From positions 32,918,867 to 32,982,866 of the forward strand of contig NC_092525.1 in NCBI RefSeq assembly GCF_037038585.1: a DNA stretch of 64,000 nt, in the 5' to 3' direction. Under the pieces are notes generated by a model. The model made no database searches, was not told the DNA's origin, and was given only the letters and a program-made list of their open reading frames with translations. The position numbers and the translations under genes are program-made. Within the stretch, counting starts at the first letter, position 1, and every line of letters begins with the position of its first letter. Source of the DNA: Patagioenas fasciata. Its lineage: Eukaryota > Chordata > Aves > Columbiformes > Columbidae. This document shows positions 13,063 through 25,929 of the stretch, piece after piece.

Positions 13063-16000
13063 CGTCCTCCAGAACAGGAAGGTTTTCCTTTGTAGAGCTC
13101 TATTCAGATTTGCATGTTTCTGCTAGAAATCCATGTATCTCCCAGTATTAATGGCGTCATCTCACACTACTTCCTTTACAGCAGTGACGAAAATCAATGA
13201 GATTCCCATACGATATGATTACATGTAATAATGTTATATAACTACTGAATGACCCAGTTCCTACTTGCTGAGGCTGCACAGCCTTTGTAATGTAGGAGGA
13301 GTGTCCACAGAGTTGGTGGACAATCATTTTGTCGCTTGCATTGCCAGGGCAGTGCAACTGTCTCCACCTGCCTTGGCCATGTGTCAAGGTTTGCCTCCTG
13401 GATCTGTTCCTGTATATGGTTCAGCTGAGAAACTTTCTGCTGATTTAACCAGATCCCTTTCCCAGTGCTTTGGAAAGCCTCTGCTGTTGTCCAGCTTGAC
13501 CTCAAAGTTGTTTCCTCAGACAGTGCCATCCTTTCCTGCTCCCAGAAAGTTTTGCTGCTGGGTAGAGGGCTTCCAGTTTCTCATCAGGCTCCAATTTGTG
13601 GTTTTACCTTTCTTTTTTTTTCCCTTCCCTGGACATTCACTCAGACTCCAAGTCTTCCTGCAATTCACTGAACTGAGAATGCAGGTCACATTTTCTGTCA
13701 GAGCTGCTTCCTATTCCACCTTCACTGAACTGCTGTGGCTCTTCTTCCTTCCTGGGCAGACCTCTGTGTTCCTTAGGCTGTGCCTGCAGATGTGGTACCT
13801 CTCTCCTGTTCTGTATACCCTGACTCCAGCTCCCATCACAGTTTTCCTCCCTGAATTTCATCCAACAGTCATGACGTGAGGTTCGGTTGTACAATATGTA
13901 CCAAAAAATTTTTCTTTGCTGACTACAGTTCATGAGATGCTCTTGCCAATGGTTCCCTGGCCTTCCAAGTCAACAGGGGCCAGGGGCTAACTGGGAGCCA
14001 TAGGGCAAGGAGGACCCATCCCATCATCCCAGCCAGGGAACAGGGCAGACCAGAAGGCACTGAGCATCAGACACCTTCTTGGGGATGGGGCTGGGTCAGG
14101 TCATCAGCCTGCACGTGGCCTATCATTGTAACCATGAGGGCAGGCTTTGGCGACTGGTGGGACCACCCCCCATCTTGCATCCTCCACCATGTCAGGAGGT
14201 CTTCAGCAGCCTCGACACATTTCCTAGGTCCCTCAAGTAACAACAGCCACCAACAAGCTCTGTGCACAGGTGGGAAAAGCTATCCAATATATTAGTTTGC
14301 ACACATTTCATATGATGAACTGAGACTTTACATCCACCCTTCTGATGCTTGTGGGTGCACCCAGAGGCCTCATTGCCCTGTCACCTTCCCCAATACCTGC
14401 ACCTCCACCCATGGCCCAGCAGCTCCATTTTGGGGGATGGCCCAGACCAGGCCTGCTCCTGTTGCAAGTGGGTCTGTGTCCAAGTTTGTCCCCTCCTAGT
14501 CCAGGTTCACTGACCTGCAGTGAGGACCAGCTGCCCAGGAGGGACAGAGCCTGCTCCTGCCACCAGCGCTGTCAGCACCATGGCACCCTCAGCTCTGCTT
14601 ACCCTCGTGCCTGGGGCTTCATGCCTGATCGCCAGGCCCACATCTTCCAGCCCCACAGACCTCTCTGGTTCCACACAGGACCCCTCATAGCTATGACAGC
14701 CCATCCTGGCACATGGCATGGAGGAAGCACTGGAAGGGCTGCCTGCTCCCAAGCCCACAGCTTTTGCATCCTTTGCTGGTCCCCAACATGTCATTCCTCA
14801 GAGTCAAGCTGCCCCCATCCCACGACAGCTTCAAATATTTCCAGCGGTCCTCCTCTTGGCGGTGCCCATAGGAGAGCCTTGTGAGCTGCTGCTTCTGCCA
14901 ATGCCACAGCAGTGTCCCAACGCAGCAGCTGTGCTGCACCTGGCAGCTGATGGCCATTATACAGGAGCCTTCACATTTTTAATCTCCACACATTTCCAGG
15001 GGAAGGAAGGACCTAGAGGAGTCTGCTCCACATTCCTATCTGTGCTAAGATTCCCATTAACAATTACTCAGCCTGTCAGTCAGGTTTGTGGGGTTTTTTT
15101 ACCTACAGGATATTTCTGTGTCTTTCTTGCATCTCTCTGGTTTTAATGTGATAGCACACACAGGCTGTGCTGTGAACAAGCAAAATCGCATGTTCAAACT
15201 TCGATAGAAACCACTGACAGGCTCTATATTTTATGATTCAAAGATATTTATAATTCAGCAGGAGGCTTTCAAAGTGCATACATATGTACATACATTCTCC
15301 TTTTTCTTTGATTTAATATTTTGCTTGCTTTTCAGAGGAAGTAGCTGCTCATCACACATCCAAACCATCATCATTTTTAAAGAACTGGAAACCTGAAAAT
15401 ATTAGCATTTCTGTTTCATTTTTTCTACTTGCCTGTTTTTCAAGCTACATTCCAAGGAGACTGTTTTAAATTATTTCTTTTTCCTATTCTTTAAAAACTC
15501 CTAGGCATCTCTGTTCTGCTCTTGCTGTGTTATCTGTATTCCCTTACTGATGCCTAGAATCCAACTCAGCCTGTCTGTCTCTCTTGATAGTCCAAAGTCG
15601 CTATAAAACTGGTCTAACCTGTGTTCTTTAATCACATTAAAGGCACTTGACTTTTTTTTTACAGATGTAGATAACTGCACAGCGCTGGCAAGTCCTAACA
15701 ACCCCTTTTTCCTATGCTTTGTCTACTAAGGATTTGCAGCAGCATGCCTGAAAAAACAAACAAAAATCCAACAAAACACAACACTCCCCACTAGACCTTA
15801 TTCCCCATCATTTACAGACAATTCCTATTAGCCTCTCCTTTGCTCTTACATACAAGTATGTTTCTGCTTGCTCGTATTCTGCAAGCAAAAGTAGATTTAT
15901 CTTTTAGTATCCTGGAAAATTTTGTTATAAAGAATGTTCTGTGCTTGCTCTCCTTACAGCTGGGCATCTCAACAGGTTTGAACAAAGTAGTTCTCAGAGG

Positions 16001-17621
16001 CAATGTCCAACAGCAACAAAGCAAAGGAAAAAACAAACAAACAAACCAAAAATCAACACAAACCCACATTTGACATTCACAAAGCAAACCAAACCTGTAA
16101 ATGGAGCGACTCACTGAAGTAACTTGATCTGTCTCCTGTCACAAAACCTATTTCACTCCTGCCTGTAGGAGTCCAGCCCCTTGAGCCAGGCCACTCCTGG
16201 TGATCTTTGCTTCCCCAATAGATGCTCAAGTCCCATAAGCTCCTTCCCAGAGCCCAGAGGCAACCTATCGCTCTGGAGTTGCACATGGTCCCTACGCAGT
16301 CCTAAGCCATCCTGGTGCTGTGGCACAAAGCCACTGCAGGGCTGTGGCCAGGAGGTTCCTGGGCAGCCTTCGCTGTTTCATAGGCAAATCCAGCACATGT
16401 GGTAAGGGGAAGGGTGAGAATGGCAACAAAAGTCTAAAACTCTCTGCAGCTCCCTAGGTTATGGTTCCCAGAATGAGAGCAGCTGGTGTAGTCTGGGGTT
16501 GTCCTGGACACCTGGGTCAATAAAACATCCCCTGGCTGAGCCCTGGCTGCCTCCATGCTTGCTATGGTCCCAAGGCACTCACCAGGAATCACAGGGAGAG
16601 GTGGGAACTGCAGGGCTGTCCTTGACCACATGTACACCACACAGGTACCATGGGGGCTGGTGGCTTTACACCCGGCTCTGGAGGCCACCTGGTTTCCAGA
16701 AGGTGTAATCCTCATGCCATGGCAGTTTCTGCGGCAGGACTCCTGTTTCAGTTTGTCAGTCCAGAAGAGTTACTCAGGAAAGAAGTTTCCCAATGCTGAG
16801 CCCTCACAGCCTCACCTCCTGGCACGTCTGACACATGGTACTGAAGCTCATCACGCTGAGCCTTGCTGGCTGAACTGGGCAAGTGCCTCAGGAAAAGGGA
16901 CCAGAAAGAAAACAGAAGAGATTTCATTTTGTGACCAAACACATCCACTTGTCTCCACAGTGCCTGCAGAGCAGTAGTCCATCATTTTTTTCTTGTAATT
17001 AGAAAAGACAAACACAACACACCAAGAAAAACTTTGCTGTTGCTTTTATAAGCAACACCAAAAAAAAGAACAATCTGCAACGGTATTACAGTGCAGGGCT
17101 ACTGTAAGAATTGCTCATCTAGGGCTATCTTTCAGCCAGATTATTTAAAGAGTCTCTTTACTTCACACTGACAGTACTTTGTGTGGTGTTTCTGGGCAAT
17201 GTAGCCATATCCCAACAGCCTGCAGGTATCTGGTTTTACCATTTTGGCCAAACACAGACCTCAGCAAAAGACAGCAGCATCTCTCCCACCTGAAGCACTC
17301 TCTCCATTTTGTGCAGAGCTGCAGCACAGAAGCTGTAACCTCAAGCAGCTTAATAAAGCCAAGAGCTTTCCATGTGCTGGCTGTTGTCACTTGTGCTGTG
17401 CCTGGCATCCCCCTCTCTGGCACCCCTCCATGGGATGTCCCCACTTTGTCCCCTGGTTTGAGGGCAGCCTGGGAGTCCCAGCTGGCAGCACCAGCTACCA
17501 GCAAGAGGTCTGCGCAAGCATAGCTCTCTTAGGAAACTGCTCTCAGCAGCTAGGTAGGAGATGTCTGGTCTTAAAAAACAGATGCAGCTCCACAGTGCTA
17601 TGGAATATTTATGTCACTTGT

Positions 17622-17690
17622 CTCAAAACAAAACAAAACCAAACACCAAACCAAATCAACCAAAAAAAATCCCACAAAACGAGAAAAGAA
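17622..17690 (+). repeat. (CAAA)-rich low-complexity tract
   Basis: AAAACAAAACAAAACCAAAC followed by more CCAAA units. Similar tracts lie near 16030 and 42890. Simple sequence. Confidence 0.65.
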
Positions 17691-18955
17691 GAAAGGCAGG
17701 GGGAACACTCAGCTACAATACATGTACCCCAGGGCTAGGCTGGACTCCTGCAGAGTGTGGGAGGCATCACAGCCACCTCACAGATCTTCCAGGGGAAGTG
17801 GCTGTGGTTTTAACCCTGACATCAACCACCCAAATCTGCAATTAGGCGGAGTGCTCTTTTGGGGCTGTTTATATCTGTAGTAAGGCTACCTAGAGTGTGT
17901 AATTACTTGGACTCAACAGTCCCAACAGGAGCTAAGTGGAGGATGTCCATGGCAAGGTCCTCGCAGCTGTATCTCTGCCTCATGGCACAGGCAGGTGGTC
18001 CTGGGGAGTGCAGGCACCCAGGACACAGCCCTGGGCACTCCCAGGGACTGAGGACATTGCTGGCACCAAGTCCAGGGTCTTGGTGGCAGCTCCCATGCCA
18101 GCGTGAATCTGACACGCTTTGCCATCACATTACTAAGTGTTGCAACTGCTATGTCTTCCTGCTGGTTGTCTGCTCTGCAAGATGCCTCACTCTGCTCTGA
18201 GCCTGCCTGCAGCCTTGAGAGGAGCAAGCAAAATGACACTTGACAGATATTTTTCCTCTCGACTTCTTTCCAGTTTCTTGGACCCTTTCTCTGTTTTCAG
18301 ACACACATGTGCTGAAGTAATTTGCAGTCATGTCTACGTTTTACATTGCCACTAAGTCCACTAGTTCATGGATTTCTTCTCCCATGGAGTTCCTGCAGCT
18401 GCTGGTGTCTTGCCAGTTAATTCCCCATATATTTCCTTTCAAATCTGAATTGAATTAGGGAGCATACCTAATGAGGCACAGTAGGAAGGAAAAAAGGCAG
18501 ATAAAAGCTGACACAGACCAGATGCCTCTTTCAGCTGCTGCAACACCAATGGAGAGCGTGAGTAAATGCCAGGTAAATGAGAGAAACCAGGACATAGAGA
18601 AACCCCTTGCCAGCTACTTACATAGGGGTTTTGAAAATTCCCTGCCCTCAGGGCATCAACATTTCTCTGAGCTTCCCCAATATTATGCAATTCAAGGAAG
18701 ACATTGAGAAGGAGCTCATTTGCATTAGAAAAATTCTGAATAGTGCGGGAACCAAGGGTTGAAGGAAGAGCAGCAGAAAAGACCATCCTAAGGGAACACA
18801 GCACATTAAAAAACGACAACAAAAAAAACCAACCACCTCCCCCTACACACATGAGTCTCTCCCTTCACCTCCCTAGTAGGAGACTGTACCTGTGTTTGAG
18901 ACAGCTCATTCTCAGTTATAGGCATCTCCATTAATCAGTGCCTATCAGCACTGCA

Positions 18956-18972
18956 GTGCACACACACACACA
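18956..18972 (+). repeat. Short (CA)n microsatellite
   Basis: About eight CA dinucleotides in an otherwise unremarkable stretch. Too short to say more than simple repeat. Confidence 0.75.
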
Positions 18973-21900
18973 AAGCATTCAGTGGCCAGGAGGCATTAAC
19001 TCTCCCCATCAACAACACCACAAGCTCATAACTGTATCCTCCATTTTCTGCTCTGGCTTCCTACAGAAAAACAAATGAAAGCCAAAACCCTTATATTCTA
19101 GGCAGCCAGTTGCAAGGACCCAGGAGCTGCAGGGAGCAATGCAGGGCAGTAGGAAGGAGCCTGCGAATGGACGGTGAGCTCCATGCATGGGAAAGAGGGT
19201 GGCCAGTAGCCTGGGTGCCCTGCTCCAGAGCAGGATGGAGACTCAGAACTCATCCCAAGAGCACAGCTACCTCTTCCACAAGGACACTCACCAGGCACAA
19301 AGGGTCCCAAGCTCTCTTCCCTGCACAGCACAGTGCTGTCCATGCAAATGGGACCCAGCTGCAGTGAAGCCATTTGAGGCCAGTACTCACCCTGGGCCAA
19401 TGCCCTTCACCTGCCACTATGGCTATCTGATTAACCCACACCAACACAGCTGGTCCTACAGCTTGCTCCAGTGCACAGTAAGCAGCACCATGGCCTCAAG
19501 CACCTTTGGTGCAAAGTTCCTCATTCTTTATAAGCCTTTTTTTATAGTATGTAGGAAGGAAAAGGTGTACACAACACACATACCTGGTAGAAAAAGAGCT
19601 CTTCAAATCCTTCTCATCCTTCTCCTTGATTCTAAGGCTCAAAGCCATGTATGCATTTCAAATATGTGTATATGCAAATAAATAAATGCATGTCTTGTTC
19701 TCCCAGCTCCCATTTTCCCTGAGCCGTGTCTTCAATGAGCACTTGGGTGGGCACAGCTCCCCCCGTGCTGCCCTCATGCTGCTTGGGGGAATACTGGGGG
19801 GACAAGTGAGCAGTGGCAACTGTCCCACCGCTCACCTACTGCCTGCAAAGGGGGACCCTGTCCTTTGGGTCTTGCACTGCCAGGCCACCAGCCTGGCTGG
19901 ACTTCTCAGAAACCTCAGCTGCATTTTAAAAATATAACAGAAGGCCTTGGAGATTAAATGTCAACAGGAGTGTACTCACCCCCCCGTCCCATCCCCATCC
20001 CCGCACCATTCTCTGCGTCCTCCTCTTCCCAGCCTTGTTCAAAAACACTGGGAAATGGTTCATAGGCTTCTGTGAATGTCAGTGTTAACGGAAAGTGTCT
20101 CCTTCCCCAAGAAGAGTTTCAGCTAATTTCAGGGCTTCCTCATAGAAACCCCCCCAGTGAATGGTTCTGCTGGCACCAGCTCAGCTGACTGAAGAATAAC
20201 AGGCTTTGCAGTTTTTAAAGATCTCTCCTTCTCTTCCTCTGAATCTTTATTAAAGTGATGCGACATTATCTTGGAATAACTGGGGGTGTTGCTTTTTAAT
20301 GACAAGAAATAAGACATGGAAGATTTGTTCATGGAGTTTTTGTTTGTGTGTTTATTTTTCAACTCTCCAAATTTCCAGTCTGTATTGATGGTTCCCCCAG
20401 GTGAGCAAAGCTTACAGTTAAAGGCCTGTTGAGGAAGTGAAAACAGAATTTTTTAACATAAGTGGTTTTCTCACTTATGTTTGCCAGATATTTTATTATG
20501 TGTTAGGAAAATAGGCAAATTAAACATCCCACTGGTTTTATTACAAAAAGATCAGGCACTTGAAGCTCTCCAGTTGTTTGACATTTGTTTCCCAAAAAAT
20601 AAGCTGGCTTTCAATTTTGATGTTCTTTCTGCGTAGTAAAGGAGGAGGAAGGTACAACACCTTAGTCCTAATCTGTAGTTTGCTTTTTAGGTCCACCTTT
20701 TTCCTTCTATGTGAGTCACTTCTGGCAGCTGATAGAGATTTCTTCCTCTCTGTGCACACAGGGGGAGAGTTACATGGGATGTATCCAGCATCTTTTGGAG
20801 GAGAAGCTGACCCCCTGGCCAGCCCCTCCTCTGGCAGGCACCTGTGTCTCTGGTCCCTGTGTGCATCATTTCATCCCTGTGCTATCCCCAGCCCCATCTG
20901 AGCCAAGTTTCCTATAAGCACTGTGACCTGTGGGTTTTACAGGAGGCTTTTCTTTCCAGCTCAGCGGCAGAGGAAAGATGATGCTTTCAATCCCCTTTGC
21001 CCACAGGCTCTTTCATAGTCCCACAGGGAGGTAAAAGGAAGTGACTGTTTATTAACAGAGGATCCAAATATGAAAGAGCTACAGAAAACAAATCGGAGCA
21101 AAGCATTCACTGAATGAGCCATGAAACCCTGCCTAAAAAACTGGTTTTGCAAGAAAAAGAAGCCAGAAACAAGAACCATGTCGGCAGCACTGAAAAACAG
21201 TTGGAGAAATACAGTATTTCCTCATCTGACTTGATAGTTGCTTATTTTTATGCACACCTGTTAAGGTGATGTGATACAGGGTGCCTTTTATGGCATAGCT
21301 TTTTGGGTGCTCTGATCTGGTGAGCATTTGAGCTACTGCTTATGTACCTTGCTTGTACAAGAAATTCCTGGCTAGCTAAGGTACTTCCATTGCTTTTTAA
21401 CAGCAGCAAAAATCTCCCTTTCCCCACTCCCTGGAGGAAGGACCTTGGCCAGTTGAGGAGGTACCAAGACCAGTGTGTCCTGGGAGGGCCCCAGGAATGT
21501 CCCCACTCTGCAGCCCTCCAGCTTTGCCTGTGAATGTGCCCACGCCCGGAGGTGGGTGGCAGAAGACACTGGGCATTGCAGGAGCCAGAAATACAGTTAG
21601 GAGAGGAAGTTCAAAAATAACCAAGCTTTTCCTGTAAGTCTGGGTTATTTATTTAATTTGCTGTTGTTGGTTTTGGTTTAGGGACTTTTTTAAAAATTGT
21701 TTTCCTCCTCAATGATAGGGGAATAAGCAAAGGAAGCTTTGGGAAACAGGCAAGAGAATAAAAAAAAAACAAACAACTTTCATAGCAAATGAAAGGGAAA
21801 AAGAGAAGGATTTAAGAGGAATTATATTAAGGATGAGAGCTTCCCCTAGATACCTACCAGAATTTAATTATGAAGAGAGAACAGAAACTGTGAATAGCAG

Positions 21901-24449
21901 GAAGACGTCCTTCCTCTTCCCCCCAGGCTTCCAGCACTGCCATTTGGAGCTGAGTCCCTGTAGCCCTGGCACATACCCAGGGCTGGGGTCGCTATGCTCC
22001 CTACAGGAGACAGGGACACCCCAAGGGTTGGGACCCTGGGCTCTCTGCCCCCAGGAAACCACCCAGCCCTGCCACCATGGACCCCATTCAATGCCCTGCT
22101 CTGGTTTCTGTGACCCTCTCAGCTGCTGCCCTCCCACCCCATGGACCCAAGCACAATCTCACAGCTCAGTGGGGCAGGGTACAGCGAGCCTGTGGCATGG
22201 GCACAGCCAGGGTTTCAACAGAAGCTGAGGGAAGAGGAGGTGATCCTGAGAGCGGGCAAACTGAAGTGTGTGTTGCTGATGCAGGGAGCAGCTACACTGC
22301 CGAGGGCTCCTGTGGTGCTGTGTCACCTGTCATTTGCTTTACTCAGACTCTGCCAGCCCCTTTTGCAGCCCAGCTGCTCAGGAACTTTGCTCAGCTGCAG
22401 ACCCTCCTGGAGGGACTTGGTGGGTGAACCCAGCCACTGCCCAGGGCTGGAACTACATTTCCTACCATGGCGTATCAGCTTAATTACTATCTGGTGTATA
22501 TGCAACTATCCTCTGGATCTATTACACAAGGAAAGTGGAAAGACCTCCTTACCAACACTGTTGGCTGCATACACCCCTCCATTACTGCACATTGAGTTGT
22601 GAAAGAGATTTTCAAGGAAGTCTGTTGAGATGCAGAGCTGTAACAGGTTATTTCATCAGTGAATTTCACCTGACAACCTAGGAATATTTTACACCACCTC
22701 TTGTCAGCTTGGCAAACTCCTTTAAATGCTCCCCCATGTCAGTTGTGGGGATAGACATGGCAGAATCACAGGGCAGCTGTCTGGAGGGCAGCAAGTGGGA
22801 TACTGGGTACAAGGCTCTGACATGCACGTGTAGCTGGGGCTGTTCCAGGCAACCCTCCTGGCAGGGGTGACCAGACACAACCCCCTTTCTGGGGCAACGG
22901 CCAACATCATGCTCAGTGTGTGCCCAGCGAGCTAACTAGCAAGGGAAGGAGAAAGGCTTCTCTAAGCCCACCCCCAGCAGCATATTTACTGAATTCTACC
23001 TTTTTCACCTGAGAAAGGGTCATAATCCAGAGAGGGACCATCATCCATCCCCTGCCACACAAGCCAGGGCTGTGCGAGGGCTGAGGTGCCTCAGCTCCTC
23101 CTGTCTCTGACAGCAGCACTACTCAGCCTGCTCCTCATCTCAGCCCTTTACCCGTGTCAGATGTTGCCTGGTGTGTCCTCGGTTTCCCCCAGCATCTGTA
23201 ATATCTGCTGCCCGTCAGTGACACAGTGGAAGAGTCCCCCACCCTGAGGTCTCACCTCTCTTTTCTACAGCCATAAAAGGCAAAACAAAATGTTTAAATT
23301 CAAATGCTTTGAAGTTTTGCAGAATAAACAAACTTATTCATGTGGACTGCAATAGGGAAAAAGATCCACAGAATGCTCCATAAGGTGTAATAAATCCGGC
23401 ATCCATTGCATTATCTGTGCACCCATGGCAAATAAGACATTAAAGACCTGAAAACAAAGTGCTCGGGGACACCGTGTTATTAAAAAACAGGGAATCAGTC
23501 TCGCTATCTTGGAAAGCAACCAAAGCATCCAAGGCACACATAAAGATGGGATCAAAACCCGATGAAAGAGCTTCAGGACTAGTAGAAGCACAACACTAAT
23601 GGAATTCAATTTAAGGGCTCCTAAAACTGGAAACGTTTCTTATGTAATGAGAGATGATTTAATGTGAGATACCCTTGGAGGCCTGAAGCAACTGTAAACA
23701 TGTACTCAGAGAGTGCTATGAGCCTTCTACGCTGTAGAGGAAAAGGATGTGAAAAATGGAAATATGCTTGAGTTGGAGGCAGCTTTGGACCATTTGTTTG
23801 TACTCTGTCTGAATTCCTTGCTGGGCTTGTCTCTAAATCATCATTATCACAGATCCCCAACAGCTGAGCAATCTCTAATAGAATAATGTCAAGGCAGGCA
23901 ATGTGTAAGGAAAACACACTCATACATTAAGCAGATCTGTTGGGCATAACTTCTTCTAAACAAGTACTGGATGAAATTCCAGCTTAAATGGATGGATTTC
24001 AATGCAGTTTGCAGTCACCTTTTAAAACTGTCTTGGAAAATTGGTTAAGTGAGATTTAGATAAGGCTGAGACTCAATTATGCTGTTGTCAAGGGAAAACA
24101 TCCACACGCATATCATTAATGATTGACTTGGGGGGACATTGCTCACTTTTGTTTGGACAGTGTCTCAGCCCCTACCGAAATCCTGGCTAAAGTTTTTCAG
24201 CTGGCCTGTGCTATACGGAGGATAACACCCAGCTGCTGGGATCAAGCACCCTTAAACACCCGGGAGCAGTGGTATCCGACTGTAAATCATTTGGGTAGGG
24301 CTCTTCCCACCTCCTTTTGGCTGCCTGAGATTGAGGATCCCGTTGTAGTTACTGTTTACCTTCTACCTCCAGCCAAAGCATCGAGAAAGGAGCTGAAGGA
24401 GGAGGAAGCAGCCTGTGCCACCCGAGGAGTTTGAGGCAGCAGGACCTAA

Positions 24450-25050
24450 TTCACAGAATCACAGAATGTTAGGGATTGGAAGGGACCTCAAAAGATCATC
24501 CAGTCCAATCCCCCTGCTGCAGCAGGAACAACCAGATGAGGTTACACAGGAAGGCTTCCAGGTGGGTTTTGAATGTCTCCAGAGAAGGGGACTCCACAGC
24601 GTCCCTGGGCAGCCTGTTCCAGTGCTCTGTTACCCTCACTGAGAAGAAGTTTCTTCTCATATTTAAGTGGAACCTCCTGTGTTCCAGTTTGTACCCATTT
24701 CCCCTTGTCCTATCATTGGCTGGCACCAAGAAGAGCCTGGCTCCATCCTCCTGCCACTCACCCTTTATGTATTTATAAATATTAATGAGATCACCCCTCA
24801 GTCTCCTCTTCTCCAAGCTGAAGAGACCCAGCTCCCTCACCCTGATCTGGTGGCCTGTAATAGACACCCACAACAGTGTCACCCCTGCAGGCCTGCCCCT
24901 TAATTCTCACCCACAGACTCTCAACTCGCTCCTCATTTGCCCCTGGACAGTACTCAATACATTGAAGTTACTCTCTCACGTAAAGAGCAACTCCACCACC
25001 TCGCCTGGCTCACCTGTCTTTCCTGAGAAGGACATAGCCATCCATGACCA
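24450..25050 (-). mobile_element. CR1 LINE fragment, internally deleted (endonuclease piece joined to 3' end)
   Basis: On the minus strand the right part (about 25050-24845) translates to pieces resembling the CR1 endonuclease domain (RRGGGVALYVRE-type motif, damaged). The left part (about 24840-24496) is the C-terminal end of the CR1 reverse transcriptase ORF, with [32 protein letters not shown] and [15 protein letters not shown], ending in a stop. After that comes the typical CR1 3' end, seen on the plus strand as CACAGAATCACAGAATG at 24453-24469. The central reverse transcriptase is missing. The two parts read through in one frame from about 24882 to 24496. It is a dead copy. CR1 is the dominant LINE of birds and is usually 5'-truncated, so an internal deletion is less usual. 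Confidence 0.88.
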
Positions 25051-25444
25051 GTTGTACCACTGAACATCCTACCTCTGGAGCCTGGCAATAAATTCAGTCA
25101 GCAATTATTCCTCATCCTCTAATCCCTGTTTAAAATATCCTGTGCTGAAGACCAAGACAGACAGGACCAGTTCCTGGCAGGAGTGAGCACACCTGCAGCA
25201 GTGGAGCAGAGAGCCACCAGTGACACTTGGAGCACCTCGGCTGGCCTCACCTGCCCTCTGCCACACAGCCCTTGTGCCTCGTGTTTTGGGGTTTGTTGCC
25301 CTTTCTGGTGAGATGATGCACAGAGACTCCCAGTGCCCTGTGCTCCTGGCTTGGGGGGCTGGGGGCACAAGGGGAAGACCTGCTTCGAGAAATCTGCCAC
25401 TTTGGTCATCTGCTGGCCCAATAAAGGAACCTGGGTTTTTTTGG

Positions 25445-25530
25445 TTTTGTGGGGGATTTTCTGTTTGTTTGTTTTAGTTTATGTTTGCTTTGTTTATCTG
25501 ATTGTTTGTTTTCTTTTTGGTTTGTTTCCT
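25445..25530 (+). repeat. (GTTT)-rich low-complexity tract
   Basis: GTTTGTTTGTTTT-type sequence interrupted by G- and T-rich bases. Similar (CAAA)/(GTTT) tracts occur elsewhere in the window. No coding sense; likely simple sequence. Confidence 0.65.
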
Positions 25531-25754
25531 GAAAAAGAATCAGTAAATATTTTGCAAGACCTGGGACACAGAAATCATCAGGTCTGAAATCTGCAAGTTT
25601 TGGGGAACCACATTTTTCATATTTAGGTGTAACTTCTCTCAGAGAGCATGACTTGGCCTCCTGCACCCTTATGAATGAGGACTCTTGAAGCCTACCTAAT
25701 CAGAATCAGAGCTGTGGAGCTTGGAAAAAAAAGCAGCTTAAGTAAACACAGGCT

Positions 25755-25768
25755 TTTTTTTTTTTTTA
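25755..25768 (+). repeat. Poly(T) run
   Basis: A run of about 14 T on the plus strand. If a minus-strand retroposon tail it would need a body to the right; none was recognised. Confidence 0.65.
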
Positions 25769-25902
25769 ATGAAAGCCCCAGGTGTCCTAGCGGCAAAGCT
25801 GGTGCTGGGGGTGGCAGCAGGAGCCCTGTGCCACAGTCTAGCTGTGGGAGCTGCAGTCCCCCTGTCCCACTGCCTCGCTTGGGGTGAGCGGTGCCAGCAG
25901 GC

Positions 25903-25929
25903 TGTGGGTGGCTGTGGGTGGCTGTGGGC
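25903..25929 (+). repeat. Short tandem repeat, GGCTGTGGGT unit
   Basis: Almost three copies of a 10-bp unit (GGCTGTGGGT). GC-rich simple repeat, no coding context. Confidence 0.6.

Larger units (their letters stand above)
12259..24449. other. Non-coding sequence between the two CR1 fragments
   Basis: Apart from the 42-bp duplication and simple repeats, nothing specific is seen. Open frames of up to about 204 codons (13265-13879, plus) have no recognisable domain and unremarkable composition. A Kozak-like ATG at 22077 opens 116 codons with no family match. Undetected non-coding RNAs or enhancers are possible but cannot be read from sequence alone. Confidence 0.5.

Noticed and set aside
24496..24882. 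Minus-strand 128-codon ORF as a host gene
   Set aside because: Its sequence is the C-terminus of the CR1 reverse transcriptase ORF joined to an endonuclease-like piece, so it is a dead transposon fragment.
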